In this document: positions 1 to 7,821 of the stretch, in pieces
Layout of the letters: each line of letters begins with the position of its first letter
Numbering within the stretch: position 1 is the first letter of the stretch
From: Pseudomonadota bacterium
Lineage (GTDB): Bacteria; Pseudomonadota; Alphaproteobacteria; Sphingomonadales; SMXR01
Reading direction: 5' to 3'
DNA length: 34,808 nt
NCBI GenBank assembly: GCA_022574255.1
Contig: JACZSK010000021.1
Location: 1 to 34,808 of the forward strand
Made by a program: the position numbers and the translations under genes
Notes under the pieces: generated by a model
Seen by the model: the letters and a program-made list of their open reading frames with translations, nothing else
The model's database searches: none
What the model was told of the DNA's origin: nothing

Positions 1-1
1 A

Positions 2-157
2 TCGCTGAACGGCGTCGAGGCCCATGGCGGCGCCATCGACGTGCAGGGGCCGGTCATCGCCGACGGAATGCTGTTTATCCAGTCTGGGTACGGACTGTTC
101 GGGCAAATGCCCGGCAACATATTGCTGGCGTTTCGCATTGCCGCAAACAAGAAGTGA
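2..157 (+). CDS. PQQ-binding beta-propeller dehydrogenase, C-terminal fragment (partial)
   Basis: The window opens inside this gene; only the last 51 codons and the TGA stop are present, so the start lies to the left. The reading frame gives the segments AHGGAIDVQGPVIADGML, QSGYGLFGQMPGN and LLAF. These match the closing blade typical of PQQ-type eight-bladed beta-propeller enzymes of the polyvinyl-alcohol dehydrogenase kind, which are periplasmic quinoprotein oxidoreductases. The pattern is recalled from the family; substrate and any fused cytochrome c domain cannot be judged from this stub. The ORF track misses it because it has no start in the window; the 71-aa ORF at 24-239 is a shadow in another frame. 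A strong hairpin follows the stop, consistent with the end of a transcript. Confidence 0.7.
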   Translation, partial: SLNGVEAHGGAIDVQGPVIADGMLFIQSGYGLFGQMPGNILLAFRIAANKK

Positions 158-182
158 AGCAGCGGTAACGCGGCCAAGAAAA

Positions 183-211
183 AGCCCGGAGAGGATATCC
201 CCCTCCGGGCT
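183..211. terminator. bidirectional intrinsic terminator between convergent genes
   Basis: A perfect 9-bp inverted repeat, AGCCCGGAG and CTCCGGGCT, is separated by 11 bases. On the plus strand it is followed by CGTTTTCT and on the minus strand by TTTTTCTTGG. It sits between the stop of the PQQ-type gene (157) and the stop of the minus-strand gene (236), so it can end both transcripts. Confidence 0.85.
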
Positions 212-235
212 CGTTTTCTCGTCTGCGCTCAAATC

Positions 236-2364
236 CTAAAAGGTGTCAGGATTGAGGCTGGTATCGAAGCGGCCAAGGCCGGCGGTTGCCGGGCCATTGC
301 CATAGACCTCCCAGGTCTTGCGGAAGGTATTGACCTGTTTGACCGCCGAGCTCTTCTTGCCCGGGTCCTGTTCTGCGATCAGGATAAACGCCATGGTCTT
401 GACGTCCAGAGCAGGAGCACCGTCGCCTCCAACCTGATCAATTTCGTCACCGAGAACGCCAAACACCGGTGCAAAGAGGTTGTTCCTATCAAGGAAGAAG
501 CGCGGTCCGTTGTTCGGGAACCCGCCGCCAAAGAAGTCATTGAGGCCCCAAATGTCATTGAGCGTCAAGTTGACCCGATCACCACAAAATACCAAGTCAT
601 CCTGAGGTCCAAAACCGGCGGCGAACTGAAGCGAAGTGCCACCTCTGAAGGACGGGTTGTCGACATACCAGAACTCACCGACATCATCCGAATCCAGAAG
701 CCCCATCATATATTGGTCGAGCAAAGTAAAGCCATCGACCAGTTCGTCGGGTTCCATCTGAAAAGTGTTTGCACCGACACGCTCAGCTATGGGGTTTTGC
801 TCGGTTCCGCCAGCCTCCATGTCCGGACATACGCTCGGAAGCAGGCCATGGTCGATTATGGCATTACCCTCCTCACTCGAGGCCCGCGGATCGCCGCCAA
901 ACTGCGAGTATGGTACAGTGACATTGAAGAAGAAGCTCCAATGGGCGTTCGCGCGACCCAGAAGATCCCAACTGTCCGCTGAAAAGCCGGTGTCCGGATG
1001 CAGGATCAGCGGGAAGGCGAGCCAGCGATGGCCGGCTTCCTGCGCCATGATCGACATCGCCGAATTCAGCCCCAGCGTATAGGGGCCGAAGGCGCCAAAA
1101 TCGCCGTTCAGGGTACCGGCTTGACGCGCGCGGTTGGTCACCTGGCGTGGTCCCGGAGGACCGTTGGAGGCCGCGGCGCCGGCAAAGCGGAACTTCTTGA
1201 TCGGCGGATTCTCGAGCTTCTTGGCGTCGGGCCAATAGAGACCGATACGGTTCATCATCAGGATTGATTCCAGCTCGCCGGCGCTGCCGCCAACGGAACT
1301 GGCATCAAAGACCGCGCGGTTGCCCAGCCCGAAGGTCAGGTTCTGCATGCCCTGGTGAAAAGCGAAACCGCCCTGGAGGTCGACAATCCAGTCGGTAAAC
1401 ATAACGAGGAAGTCATATTTGTCGTCATGTGTTTTGTAGAACTCATTGGCGACCGCAATGGTATCGATCTGCTTGTTGGCGACACCCGGTGAAAATTCCT
1501 CGAAAATCGCTCCGGCTTCCTTGGTTGTCGGCAGGTCGGCGCTGAGATCGACTTCATTGAAAGGCTCTTCGCCACCGCCTTCAGCAACGCCAACCACGGC
1601 GGAGCTGGCTGCCACACTGTCCAGCACCATATCAATGGTACCGTCACTGTGCAGGACAACCTGGAAGGTGTTGGAGAATCGGCGATGCCAAACTGCGGCA
1701 CGCCGGTCCAGGTGACGACCACGCGGTCACCACGCAAATCGGCGTTGACCGAACCGCCACCGCCAGTGCCCGCATCTGGATTAAGATCGACATAGAGCGG
1801 CGCTATCCTGGGCGGTCCTGAAACCAGCCGCGCGGCATCGCGCGCAACGCTGGAACCATCACCGCTGCCCAAAGTGATATTACCGTCGGAGTTCACATGA
1901 ATGCTGCTGTAGCTCTCTCCCAGGAACGGGAAAGAAAAGCCGATCACCACCTCGGTGGTGTCGTCGTCGCCCAGCCCCAGATCGCCGCCAATGCTCGCAT
2001 CCATTCCGAGGTCGGAATTCGTGAGCGTGAAGGAATCGGTTCCCGGCGCGAAAGTGATCGACGTGCCGGCCGCCAGATCGTAAAGATTCGGAGGCGTCGG
2101 CTGGATAATCATCAGGCCATTATCGACCAATATGGCAACATTGCCCTCGTCGCGGCTGACCGCAGCCTTCGGGCCGCCGGCGCCCTGGGCCATGATGTTG
2201 CGCTGATGCAGCAATATCTGCTGCGCCTCGCGCGCCGGGCCGCTGACGTCAACATGATCGAAAGGCCCGGTATCCACATATGGAATGGATTTTGGCTCAG
2301 GTGCAGCGAGTGCTGCAACGGGTAGTACAAGGGCTGCAACGCAGCCCAGTGCAATTTTCTTCAT
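236..2364 (-). pseudogene. secreted NIDO-like / metalloprotease-like protein, split by a frameshift
   Basis: Two overlapping ORFs (1336-2364 and 236-1630) together read as one protein of about 700 residues. The start at 2364 has a good GGGGAG Shine-Dalgarno and a clear signal peptide (MKKIALGCVAALVLPVAALA). Residues ~105-230 resemble an extracellular nidogen-like (NIDO) domain, with FSFPFLG, IHVNSDGNITLG and RIAPLYVDLNP. After GVPQFGIADS (~230) the frame must shift by one base near 1670-1680 to continue as NTFQVVLHSDGTI, which completes the domain. The C-terminal half contains MAQEAGHRWLAF, which looks like a zinc-protease HExxH helix with Gln (codon CAG) at the first His. Either the gene is broken or the assembly lacks one base. 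The protein would be exported; its role is unknown, and proteolysis is only an inference. Confidence 0.65.
1670..1680 (-). other. frameshift point
   Basis: On the minus strand the sequence GATTCTCCAACACC carries the reading frame from GIADS into PTPSR, which is followed by low-quality protein. Shifting by one base gives NTFQVVLHSDGTIDMVL, which fits the NIDO-like domain and leads into the 464-aa downstream ORF. A missing base here, real or from sequencing, explains both ORFs. Confidence 0.7.
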
Positions 2365-2741
2365 CGTGAACTCCCCAATTTATTCGCGACGCGCCTGAAA
2401 GTTTTTCAGCACGTATTATGGGCCAAGCTGGCACAAGAAAAGTGACCCGGCAAGACGGTTGAAAAACTTATGGTTAACGGAATGTCAACTATAAGGGTCA
2501 CAGCGACGCAGAGCGGATTGGTCCAAATTCCGGCCAACGCGTCCATAAAGCGTTGAGCGTCGTTTTTTTGCATCTTCCGGTAATGAGTCGCTGCCGGATT
2601 GTCCTGCTGCGAGGTCCGGTATGCCGGCGCGCGAGCCGGCCTGGCGGTTGATCGGCTGTTTAAATCCTGCACCCTGTTCCCCAAAACTGCGGCCGCGGCG
2701 GTAAAACCAACCCTTCCGAAGCCTTTGGTCGCCGTGGCCCC

Positions 2742-2760
2742 GTTAACTATTTATGGTTAA
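2742..2760. promoter_or_regulatory. candidate CtrA-like binding site upstream of the gsp operon
   Basis: GTTAAC and GGTTAA lie close together in GTTAACTATTTATGGTTAA, just upstream of the proposed -35 box. ATGGTTAA is the reverse complement of TTAACCAT, an alternative motif described for the alphaproteobacterial cell-cycle regulator CtrA. The same ATGGTTAAC string occurs at 2470-2478 and 16325-16333. Assignment to CtrA is inference and depends on the organism being an alphaproteobacterium. Confidence 0.3.
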
Positions 2761-2771
2761 AATTCAAATAC

Positions 2772-2799
2772 TTGCACGCAAAGGTTTGCCTGATACTGT
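2772..2799 (+). promoter_or_regulatory. candidate sigma70 promoter for the gsp operon
   Basis: TTGCAC (2772-2777) and TACTGT (2794-2799) are spaced by 16 bases, and the -10 is preceded by TGA, an extended -10 (TGn) feature. Transcription would begin near 2806, about 35 bases before the chosen GTG start of the prepilin peptidase gene. Weak match; no experimental support. Confidence 0.35.
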
Positions 2800-2840
2800 A
2801 AATATCGGCTACACTGATTCTCTTGGGGAGAGTCGAACCT

Positions 2841-3473
2841 GTGGACATAGGTAGGCGTTATAATCAACCGATCCACAAGAACAGCAGCGGGGGGCAGAAG
2901 TCCAGTAACTGGCGCGCCGGTCCTGCAATCGTTTTTGGGGTCATTCTGGTTCCGGCGTGGAGCGTCGGGGTCGCCGGTCTTTCGTGGGCCGGCCTGTTGG
3001 GCACAGCGCTCGGCTGGGCGCTTCTGCGGCTTGCCGTTATTGATGCGCGCCACCTCATTCTCCCGGACAAGATAACATTGCCACTCATCGCCGGCGGGCT
3101 GATTGCCGGCTATGCGCTGCACCCGGCGATGCTGCCGGATCATCTGATTGGCGCCATTGCCGGATATCTGGCCCTGTGGGGGGTCGGCGCGGCCTTCCAG
3201 GCGCTTCGCGGCCACGCCGGTCTGGGTCTGGGCGACGCGAAATTATTTGCCGCCGCCGGGGCCTGGCTGACTTGGGTTGGCCTGCCGACGGTGCTGGCGA
3301 TCGCATCCTTTGGCGGATTGGCGCTGGCGCTGGCCAGCCGCGTAATCAGTGGCCCAGGGGACAAGAACAAACCCCTGCCCTTCGGTCCGCCGTTGGCGCT
3401 GGGCATATGGCTGGTCTGGCTCTATGGACCAATTCAATGGGGCGTACCGGGCATCTGGGGGGGCGCGCCATGA
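2841..3473 (+). CDS. gspO: prepilin peptidase (A24 aspartic protease), short form
   Basis: Inner-membrane aspartic protease that cleaves the leader of the pseudopilins encoded just downstream. The two catalytic aspartate motifs of the A24 family are visible: IDARHLILPD (residues ~67-76) and GLGDAK (~129-134), set among several hydrophobic helices. At ~210 aa it is shorter than the usual GspO/PilD (~280-290 aa): the N-terminal cytoplasmic domain with its paired CxxC motifs, linked to N-methylation, is absent, so it resembles the short CpaA/peptidase-only type. The ORF track starts at a TTG (2823). I prefer the in-frame GTG at 2841 because GGGGAGAG lies 8 bases before it. The stop overlaps the gspE start as ATGA, so the two are translationally coupled. 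Membership in the operon supports the role in type II secretion. Confidence 0.85.
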   Translation: MDIGRRYNQPIHKNSSGGQKSSNWRAGPAIVFGVILVPAWSVGVAGLSWAGLLGTALGWALLRLAVIDARHLILPDKITLPLIAGGLIAGYALHPAMLPDHLIGAIAGYLALWGVGAAFQALRGHAGLGLGDAKLFAAAGAWLTWVGLPTVLAIASFGGLALALASRVISGPGDKNKPLPFGPPLALGIWLVWLYGPIQWGVPGIWGGAP

Positions 3474-5188
3474 CGCGGCAGGAGCATATTTCCAGCGAGG
3501 ACAGCGAGCAGATCCTGATCGACGAACTGCTGGAGGCAGGGGTCATAGATTCCGCCAGCCTTGAGCGGGCCACCCAGGTGGCGCGGGGCGAGGGCGATCC
3601 TGTGTGGCGAATCCTGCCCCGGCTGGGGCTTATGTCGGAAGAGCAGCTGGCCAAAACCATGGCCAAGGCGTTCGGCATGAAGCTGGTTTTGATGGGTGAT
3701 TTTCCCAAGGAGTTGCCGTTTCGCGACAAGATCAGCAGGCGATTCCTGATGGAGCATCAGGTGTTGCCGCTGGGCGAAAAAAAGGGCGTCGTACAGGTCG
3801 CTGTGGCCGACCCCGACAGCGACTATGCGCTGAGGGCTGTCGAGCAGGCGCTTGACTCCACCGTAATTGCCCTGCTTGCCTCGCCGGCCGATATAGCCAC
3901 CAAGCTGGAGGAATATTTTGCCGAGGGCATCTCGGCGATGGCGCGAATTACGACCGGCGAGGACGCCGGGCCGGCCCGGCTTTCCGACGACGACCTTGAT
4001 GTCTTGCGCGACAGCGCCTCCGGCGCACCGGTCGTGAAGCTGGTCAATCTGATTATCGAACGGGCGGTAACCGCGGGCGCATCCGATATTCATATCGAGC
4101 CATTTGAAAACAATCTGGTCGTGCGCTATCGCATCGATGGCGTGCTGCAGGCGGTTGAATCGCCGCCGCCGCATATGAGCAACGCCATAATTTCGCGCAT
4201 CAAGCTGCTGTCCAATCTCAATATAGCCGAGCGCCGTTTACCCCAGGATGGCCGCGCCAAGGTGGCGGTGCGGGGCACGCCGATCGATATGCGGGTTTCC
4301 ACCATGCCGGCCCTGTTTGGTGAAAGCGTGGTGCTGCGCATCCTCGACCAGTCCAGCGTGGCGCTGGACCTGGCCGAACTCGGATTCGCGGCGGATGATA
4401 TACAGCGCATCGAAAAACTGGTGCATCGGCCCAGCGGAATCGTACTGGCGGTTGGTCCCACGGGCAGCGGTAAAACAACCACGCTGTATGCGGCACTGAG
4501 CCTGATCAACACCGTCGACCGCAAGATCCTGACCGTCGAGGATCCGGTGGAATACCAGATTCAGGGAATAGTCCAGTCGCAGGTCAAACCGGGCATCGGG
4601 CTGGATTTTGCCACTGTGCTGCGTTCCCTGCTGCGCCAGGATCCCGACATAATCATGGTTGGCGAGATCAGGGATACCGAGACCGCTAAAATAGCGGTGC
4701 AGGCGGCATTGACGGGCCATACGGTATTTTCGACTCTGCATACCAATTCGGCGATTGCCACGGTCACGCGGCTGGTGGATATGGGAATCGAGCCGTTCCT
4801 TCTGGGCGCGACGCTGGGCGGCATCATTGCCCAGCGGCTGGTACGGCGCCTGTGCCCGGAATGCCGCGAACCCACCAAGGTTGACCGCGCGGCGCTGGGT
4901 GCCGCCCGCATACCCGAATTACCGAAGAGCGGCCCGGTCAAGCTGTGGCGGGCAAAGGGCTGTGCCGCCTGCCACCAGACCGGTTATCGGGGGCGCACGG
5001 TGATATGCGAAATCCTGGAAATCAGCGAAGAGCTTCAGCACGCGCTGTCCCAGTTTAGCAACGAAAACGAGTTGGCCGGGATTGTCCGGAAAGACGGTTT
5101 CCGTTCATTGTTCGATTCGGGCATCGGCAAGGTGCTCAGCGGAGAAACCTCTCTGGAGGAAATTCTCCGGGTGACCCTCGAGAAATAG
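3470..5188 (+). CDS. gspE: type II secretion system ATPase GspE
   Basis: Cytoplasmic hexameric ATPase that drives pseudopilus assembly. The start is the ATG at 3470 (MTRQEHISSEDSEQ), overlapping the peptidase stop; the track's 3176 start is an extension into another frame of that gene. At 572 aa it has the family's usual length. Visible elements in order are an N-terminal GspE_N/MshEN-like domain (~20-150), SASGAPVVKLVN before the N2D domain, GASDIHIEP, Walker A GPTGSGKTT (~329-337), Asp box VEDPVEY, Walker B DPDIIMVGEIRD, His box GHTVFSTLHTN, and a zinc-binding CPEC (~462) with CAAC (~498) followed by HQTGYRGR. The tetracysteine CM domain marks it as GspE/PilB-type rather than PilT. gspF follows after one base. 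Confidence 0.96.
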   Translation: MTRQEHISSEDSEQILIDELLEAGVIDSASLERATQVARGEGDPVWRILPRLGLMSEEQLAKTMAKAFGMKLVLMGDFPKELPFRDKISRRFLMEHQVLPLGEKKGVVQVAVADPDSDYALRAVEQALDSTVIALLASPADIATKLEEYFAEGISAMARITTGEDAGPARLSDDDLDVLRDSASGAPVVKLVNLIIERAVTAGASDIHIEPFENNLVVRYRIDGVLQAVESPPPHMSNAIISRIKLLSNLNIAERRLPQDGRAKVAVRGTPIDMRVSTMPALFGESVVLRILDQSSVALDLAELGFAADDIQRIEKLVHRPSGIVLAVGPTGSGKTTTLYAALSLINTVDRKILTVEDPVEYQIQGIVQSQVKPGIGLDFATVLRSLLRQDPDIIMVGEIRDTETAKIAVQAALTGHTVFSTLHTNSAIATVTRLVDMGIEPFLLGATLGGIIAQRLVRRLCPECREPTKVDRAALGAARIPELPKSGPVKLWRAKGCAACHQTGYRGRTVICEILEISEELQHALSQFSNENELAGIVRKDGFRSLFDSGIGKVLSGETSLEEILRVTLEK

Positions 5189-5189
5189 A

Positions 5190-6407
5190 ATGGAACGGTT
5201 TCGCTTCATAGCTCTCGACGCCGCCGGCCATGTTCAGCAGGGCGTGCTGCCGGCCAGCAGCGAGGACGCCGCGCGCAGTCGTCTGGAAGCAAAAGACCTT
5301 ACCCTGGTCCGCCTTGACCGGGCGCGCGGCTTTTCTCTGGGTGATATCCTGAACAAGGACATTTCCTTCGGGCCCGCAATGAGTCGCGGCGAGCGGGCGG
5401 TTTTCATCGACAGCCTGGCCAGCCTGCTGGACGCAGGCATAACCCTGGATGTGTCACTGAATATTCTGGCCGGCATGCAATCGCGCCAGACCGCCAGCGA
5501 CACCGTTGAAAATCTGCTCAAACTGGTGCGCGAGGGGCAAAGCTTCTCGGACGCGCTGGACGCGCATGCCAACCTGTTCCCGCGTGAGATGATTGCCATT
5601 GTGCGCGCCGGCGAGGAAAGTGGCCGCCTGGCCGCCGCGCTGAGTGAACTTTCCAGATACCTGAGCCGCGCCAACGCTCTCAGGCAAAAGGTCATCGCCT
5701 CGCTCTATTACCCCGCCTTTCTGATTACCGTGGCGCTGGCCGCCATCGTTGTTATCGTCACCCTTGTTCTGCCCGAATTCGAACCGATCTTTGCCTCGGC
5801 GGGCCAGGAATTGCCGTTGCTGACGCGGATCGTGCGCAGCTTCGGCAGGGCGCTGGTGGATTATTACTGGGTGGCGCCGTTTCTGCTTGGCGCCGTTGTG
5901 CTGGCGCTGGCCCATGCGCGGCGCGACCCGGCAATGCGTCTGCGTCGGGATCGGCTGTTTCTTGCCATGCCACTGGTCGGGCGGCTGGTCCTGATCGGCC
6001 AGACCGCCATGCTGGCGCGTGTCCTGGGGGCGCTGCTGCGCGGCGGTGTTGGCATTGTACGGGCACTGGATATTGTCGAGGGTACGCTGTCGAACGCGGT
6101 TCTGGCGGGCAAGCTTCGCGATGTCAGGAACGAGGTGAAACGCGGAGCCGGGCTGGCGCGCTCGCTGTCCGGCGCCGGCGGCTTTCCCATATTGTTTTTG
6201 CAGTTAGCGCAGGTTGGCGAGGAAGCCGGATGTCTGGACGACATGCTGGTTAAAGTCGCCGACATTTATGACGAGCAACTGAGCCTTTCCCTCGATCGCC
6301 TGGTGGCGATCCTGGTGCCGGCGATAACCCTGGTCATGGGACTGGTTGTGGGGGCCATTGTGTTCGCGGTTCTGGGCGCCACTCTCGGCCTCAACCAATT
6401 AATCTGA
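5190..6407 (+). CDS. gspF: type II secretion inner-membrane platform protein GspF
   Basis: Polytopic inner-membrane protein that forms the assembly platform contacted by GspE. At 405 aa it is the standard length. It has two T2SSF repeats: the first around residues 65-190 (SRGERAVFIDSLASLLDAGI, then REMIAIVRAGEESGRL) ending in a membrane helix at ~172-195, and the second around 270-400 (QVGEEAGCLDDML) ending in the long helix at ~371-400. Another helix lies at ~228-242. The duplicated G-E-E-(S/A)-G signature is diagnostic. It starts one base after the gspE stop and is followed by gspG. Confidence 0.95.
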   Translation: MERFRFIALDAAGHVQQGVLPASSEDAARSRLEAKDLTLVRLDRARGFSLGDILNKDISFGPAMSRGERAVFIDSLASLLDAGITLDVSLNILAGMQSRQTASDTVENLLKLVREGQSFSDALDAHANLFPREMIAIVRAGEESGRLAAALSELSRYLSRANALRQKVIASLYYPAFLITVALAAIVVIVTLVLPEFEPIFASAGQELPLLTRIVRSFGRALVDYYWVAPFLLGAVVLALAHARRDPAMRLRRDRLFLAMPLVGRLVLIGQTAMLARVLGALLRGGVGIVRALDIVEGTLSNAVLAGKLRDVRNEVKRGAGLARSLSGAGGFPILFLQLAQVGEEAGCLDDMLVKVADIYDEQLSLSLDRLVAILVPAITLVMGLVVGAIVFAVLGATLGLNQLI

Positions 6408-6436
6408 TGCGCTGGCAGGCCAGCAAGGAAAATGAA

Positions 6437-6886
6437 ATGAAGCTGTACAGAGACAGAATTATTGGCGATCCGCGGCACGGCGAGGGCGGCTATACGCTGA
6501 TGGAAATCCTGATCGTGCTGGCGCTGCTGGCATTGATCGCGGGTTTCGCCGTGCCCAACCTGATGAAGGTTTTTGGCGGCGCGAAGACCGACGCAGCGGC
6601 GATCCAGATCAATAACCTTGGCGCCGTGCTGGATATATATCGTCTGGAAAACGGCGCCTACCCGACCAGCGAACAGGGTCTCAAGGCGCTGGTCACCAAG
6701 CCGGCCGATGCCAAGACCTGGAACGGACCGTATCTGGACAAGGAAAGCGCGCTCACTGACCCGTGGAACAATGCATATCGCTACAGGGTTCCGGGCCAGC
6801 GCTCCTCTCGCGGTTACGATCTCTATAGCTACGGCGCTGATAACGCCGAGGGCGGCGAAGGGGAGGACAGTGACGTCTGGCAGTAA
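6437..6886 (+). CDS. gspG: major pseudopilin GspG
   Basis: Main subunit of the type II secretion pseudopilus. The ORF track starts at 6407, but the ATG at 6437 has AAGGAAAA placed correctly before it and gives MKLYRDRIIG, a normal prepilin leader. The predicted cleavage is GEGG|YTLMEILIV with Glu at +5, followed by a ~20-residue hydrophobic helix. The C-terminal part shows the GspG signature: YRLENGAYPTSEQGLKALV, NGPYL, DPWNNAYRYR, and GYDLYSYGAD(N) near the end, the calcium-binding region of the family. Position +1 is Tyr instead of the usual Phe. The gene's 3' end overlaps gspH by 17 bases. Confidence 0.95.
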   Translation: MKLYRDRIIGDPRHGEGGYTLMEILIVLALLALIAGFAVPNLMKVFGGAKTDAAAIQINNLGAVLDIYRLENGAYPTSEQGLKALVTKPADAKTWNGPYLDKESALTDPWNNAYRYRVPGQRSSRGYDLYSYGADNAEGGEGEDSDVWQ

Positions 6887-7391
6887 ACATAGGGGCGATG
6901 GATTTTCGCGCCAGCGCGGCTATACGCTGCTGGAAATGCTCATAGTCATGGCGATTTTCTCGCTGATGCTGGGCTTTGCCGTGCCGTCGCTGCGCTCGTC
7001 ATCGGCTGCGGGCACCGTGAAGCACGCGGAGGCCGTATTGGTCAGCGCCTTCCGCGAAGCCCGCGCCCGGGCAGTGGCCACCAATCAGCAGGCCGGCGTG
7101 CGCCTGGACCTGACGGCGAACCGGCTGAGCCAGGGCCCGGCTTTCAGCGCCGCCGATGCCGAGATTCTCGGCGACCAGTCTCTGCAAATTCAACTGACCA
7201 CGGCGCGGGCACTGGTGGCCGGGGAAAGTGATGGAGCGATCGTCTTCTTTCCCGACGGCACCTCCAGCGGCGGGCGCGTCATTCTGCAAAGCGGCAGTGC
7301 AATCAGCGTTGTCGAAGTAGACTGGATGACCGGGATGACCCGTATCAGCACCGGCGATGCCGCCAATGCCGGGGGAGGGCGCGATGGCTGA
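6870..7391 (+). CDS. gspH: minor pseudopilin GspH
   Basis: Minor pseudopilin of the tip or shaft of the type II pseudopilus. The track begins at 6573 inside gspG in another frame; the credible start is the GTG at 6870, preceded by GAAGGGGAGG, giving a 17-residue leader and cleavage RQRG|YTLLEMLIV with Glu at +5. The mature protein begins with a hydrophobic helix (MAIFSLMLGFAVPSL) followed by a FREARARAVATNQQ segment and a GspH/FimT-like beta domain (IVFFPDGTSSGG, VEVDWMTGMTRI). Length is 173 aa, as expected. It overlaps gspG by 17 bases and gspI by 8, typical of a tightly coupled operon. Confidence 0.9.
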   Translation: MTSGSKHRGDGFSRQRGYTLLEMLIVMAIFSLMLGFAVPSLRSSSAAGTVKHAEAVLVSAFREARARAVATNQQAGVRLDLTANRLSQGPAFSAADAEILGDQSLQIQLTTARALVAGESDGAIVFFPDGTSSGGRVILQSGSAISVVEVDWMTGMTRISTGDAANAGGGRDG

Positions 7392-7821
7392 CCATCAGCA
7401 AGGCTTCAGCCTGATCGAAACGCTTGTGGCACTTGCTCTTTTGGGGTTGGTGTCAGGAACAGTGTATTCGTCCTACACCGCCAGCATGTTGGGCAGCGAA
7501 GAAAGCGCGCAAACCGCGCTGGCCACCCGTTTTGCCAAGTCGAAGCTGGATGAAATATCGGCAATCGGCGTTCTTGATGAGAGCAGACATCAGGGCACGA
7601 CCGGCGATGGCTTTCGCTGGCGTGTTGAGGTGACCCCGATTGAAGATCAGGAAACTTCCGCGGCCCAGGCCCGGCAGCAGCCCCGAGGGCAGCGCACAGC
7701 GGCGCTGGCGGCGCTGGTGACGGTCACCGTTAGCTGGCAGGGGCGCAACGCGGATCGCTCCGTGGAGCTTACCACGGTGCGCCTGATCGCCGCCCAGACC
7801 TCCGGGGAGCGAGAAGGATGA
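7384..7821 (+). CDS. gspI: minor pseudopilin GspI
   Basis: Minor pseudopilin that with GspJ and GspK makes the pseudopilus tip. I start it at the ATG at 7384 (MADHQQ) because it gives a very short leader and cleavage QG|FSLIETLVALALLG with Glu at +5, and GGGGGAGGG precedes it. The track's 7357 start would give a longer leader in the same frame. At 145 aa it fits the family. SKLDEISA and the closing beta strand RSVELTTVRL are like the GspI fold. Unlike its G, H and J neighbours it keeps the standard Phe at +1. It overlaps gspH by 8 bases and gspJ by 4. Confidence 0.9.
   Translation: MADHQQGFSLIETLVALALLGLVSGTVYSSYTASMLGSEESAQTALATRFAKSKLDEISAIGVLDESRHQGTTGDGFRWRVEVTPIEDQETSAAQARQQPRGQRTAALAALVTVTVSWQGRNADRSVELTTVRLIAAQTSGEREG

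Larger units (their letters stand above)
2365..2840. other. intergenic region between divergent genes
   Basis: This 476-bp stretch separates the start of the frameshifted secreted-protein gene (minus) from the type II secretion operon (plus). It holds a GCCGGC-GCGCGA-GCCGGC hairpin at 2623-2640 without a T-run, an ATGGTTAAC motif at 2470-2478, and a second ATGGTTAA motif at 2753-2760 close to a possible promoter. The 92-aa minus ORF at 2406-2684 has no recognisable domain and I do not believe it. I see no RNA gene. Confidence 0.5.

Noticed and set aside
24-239. 71-aa ORF at the left end
   Set aside because: It overlaps the end of the PQQ-type gene in another frame and runs through the terminator hairpin.
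2623-2640. GCCGGC hairpin as a terminator
   Set aside because: No T-run on either strand and no gene ends nearby.
2406-2684. 92-aa minus ORF
   Set aside because: No domain, signal peptide or Shine-Dalgarno; it covers the intergenic region with the ATGGTTAAC motif.
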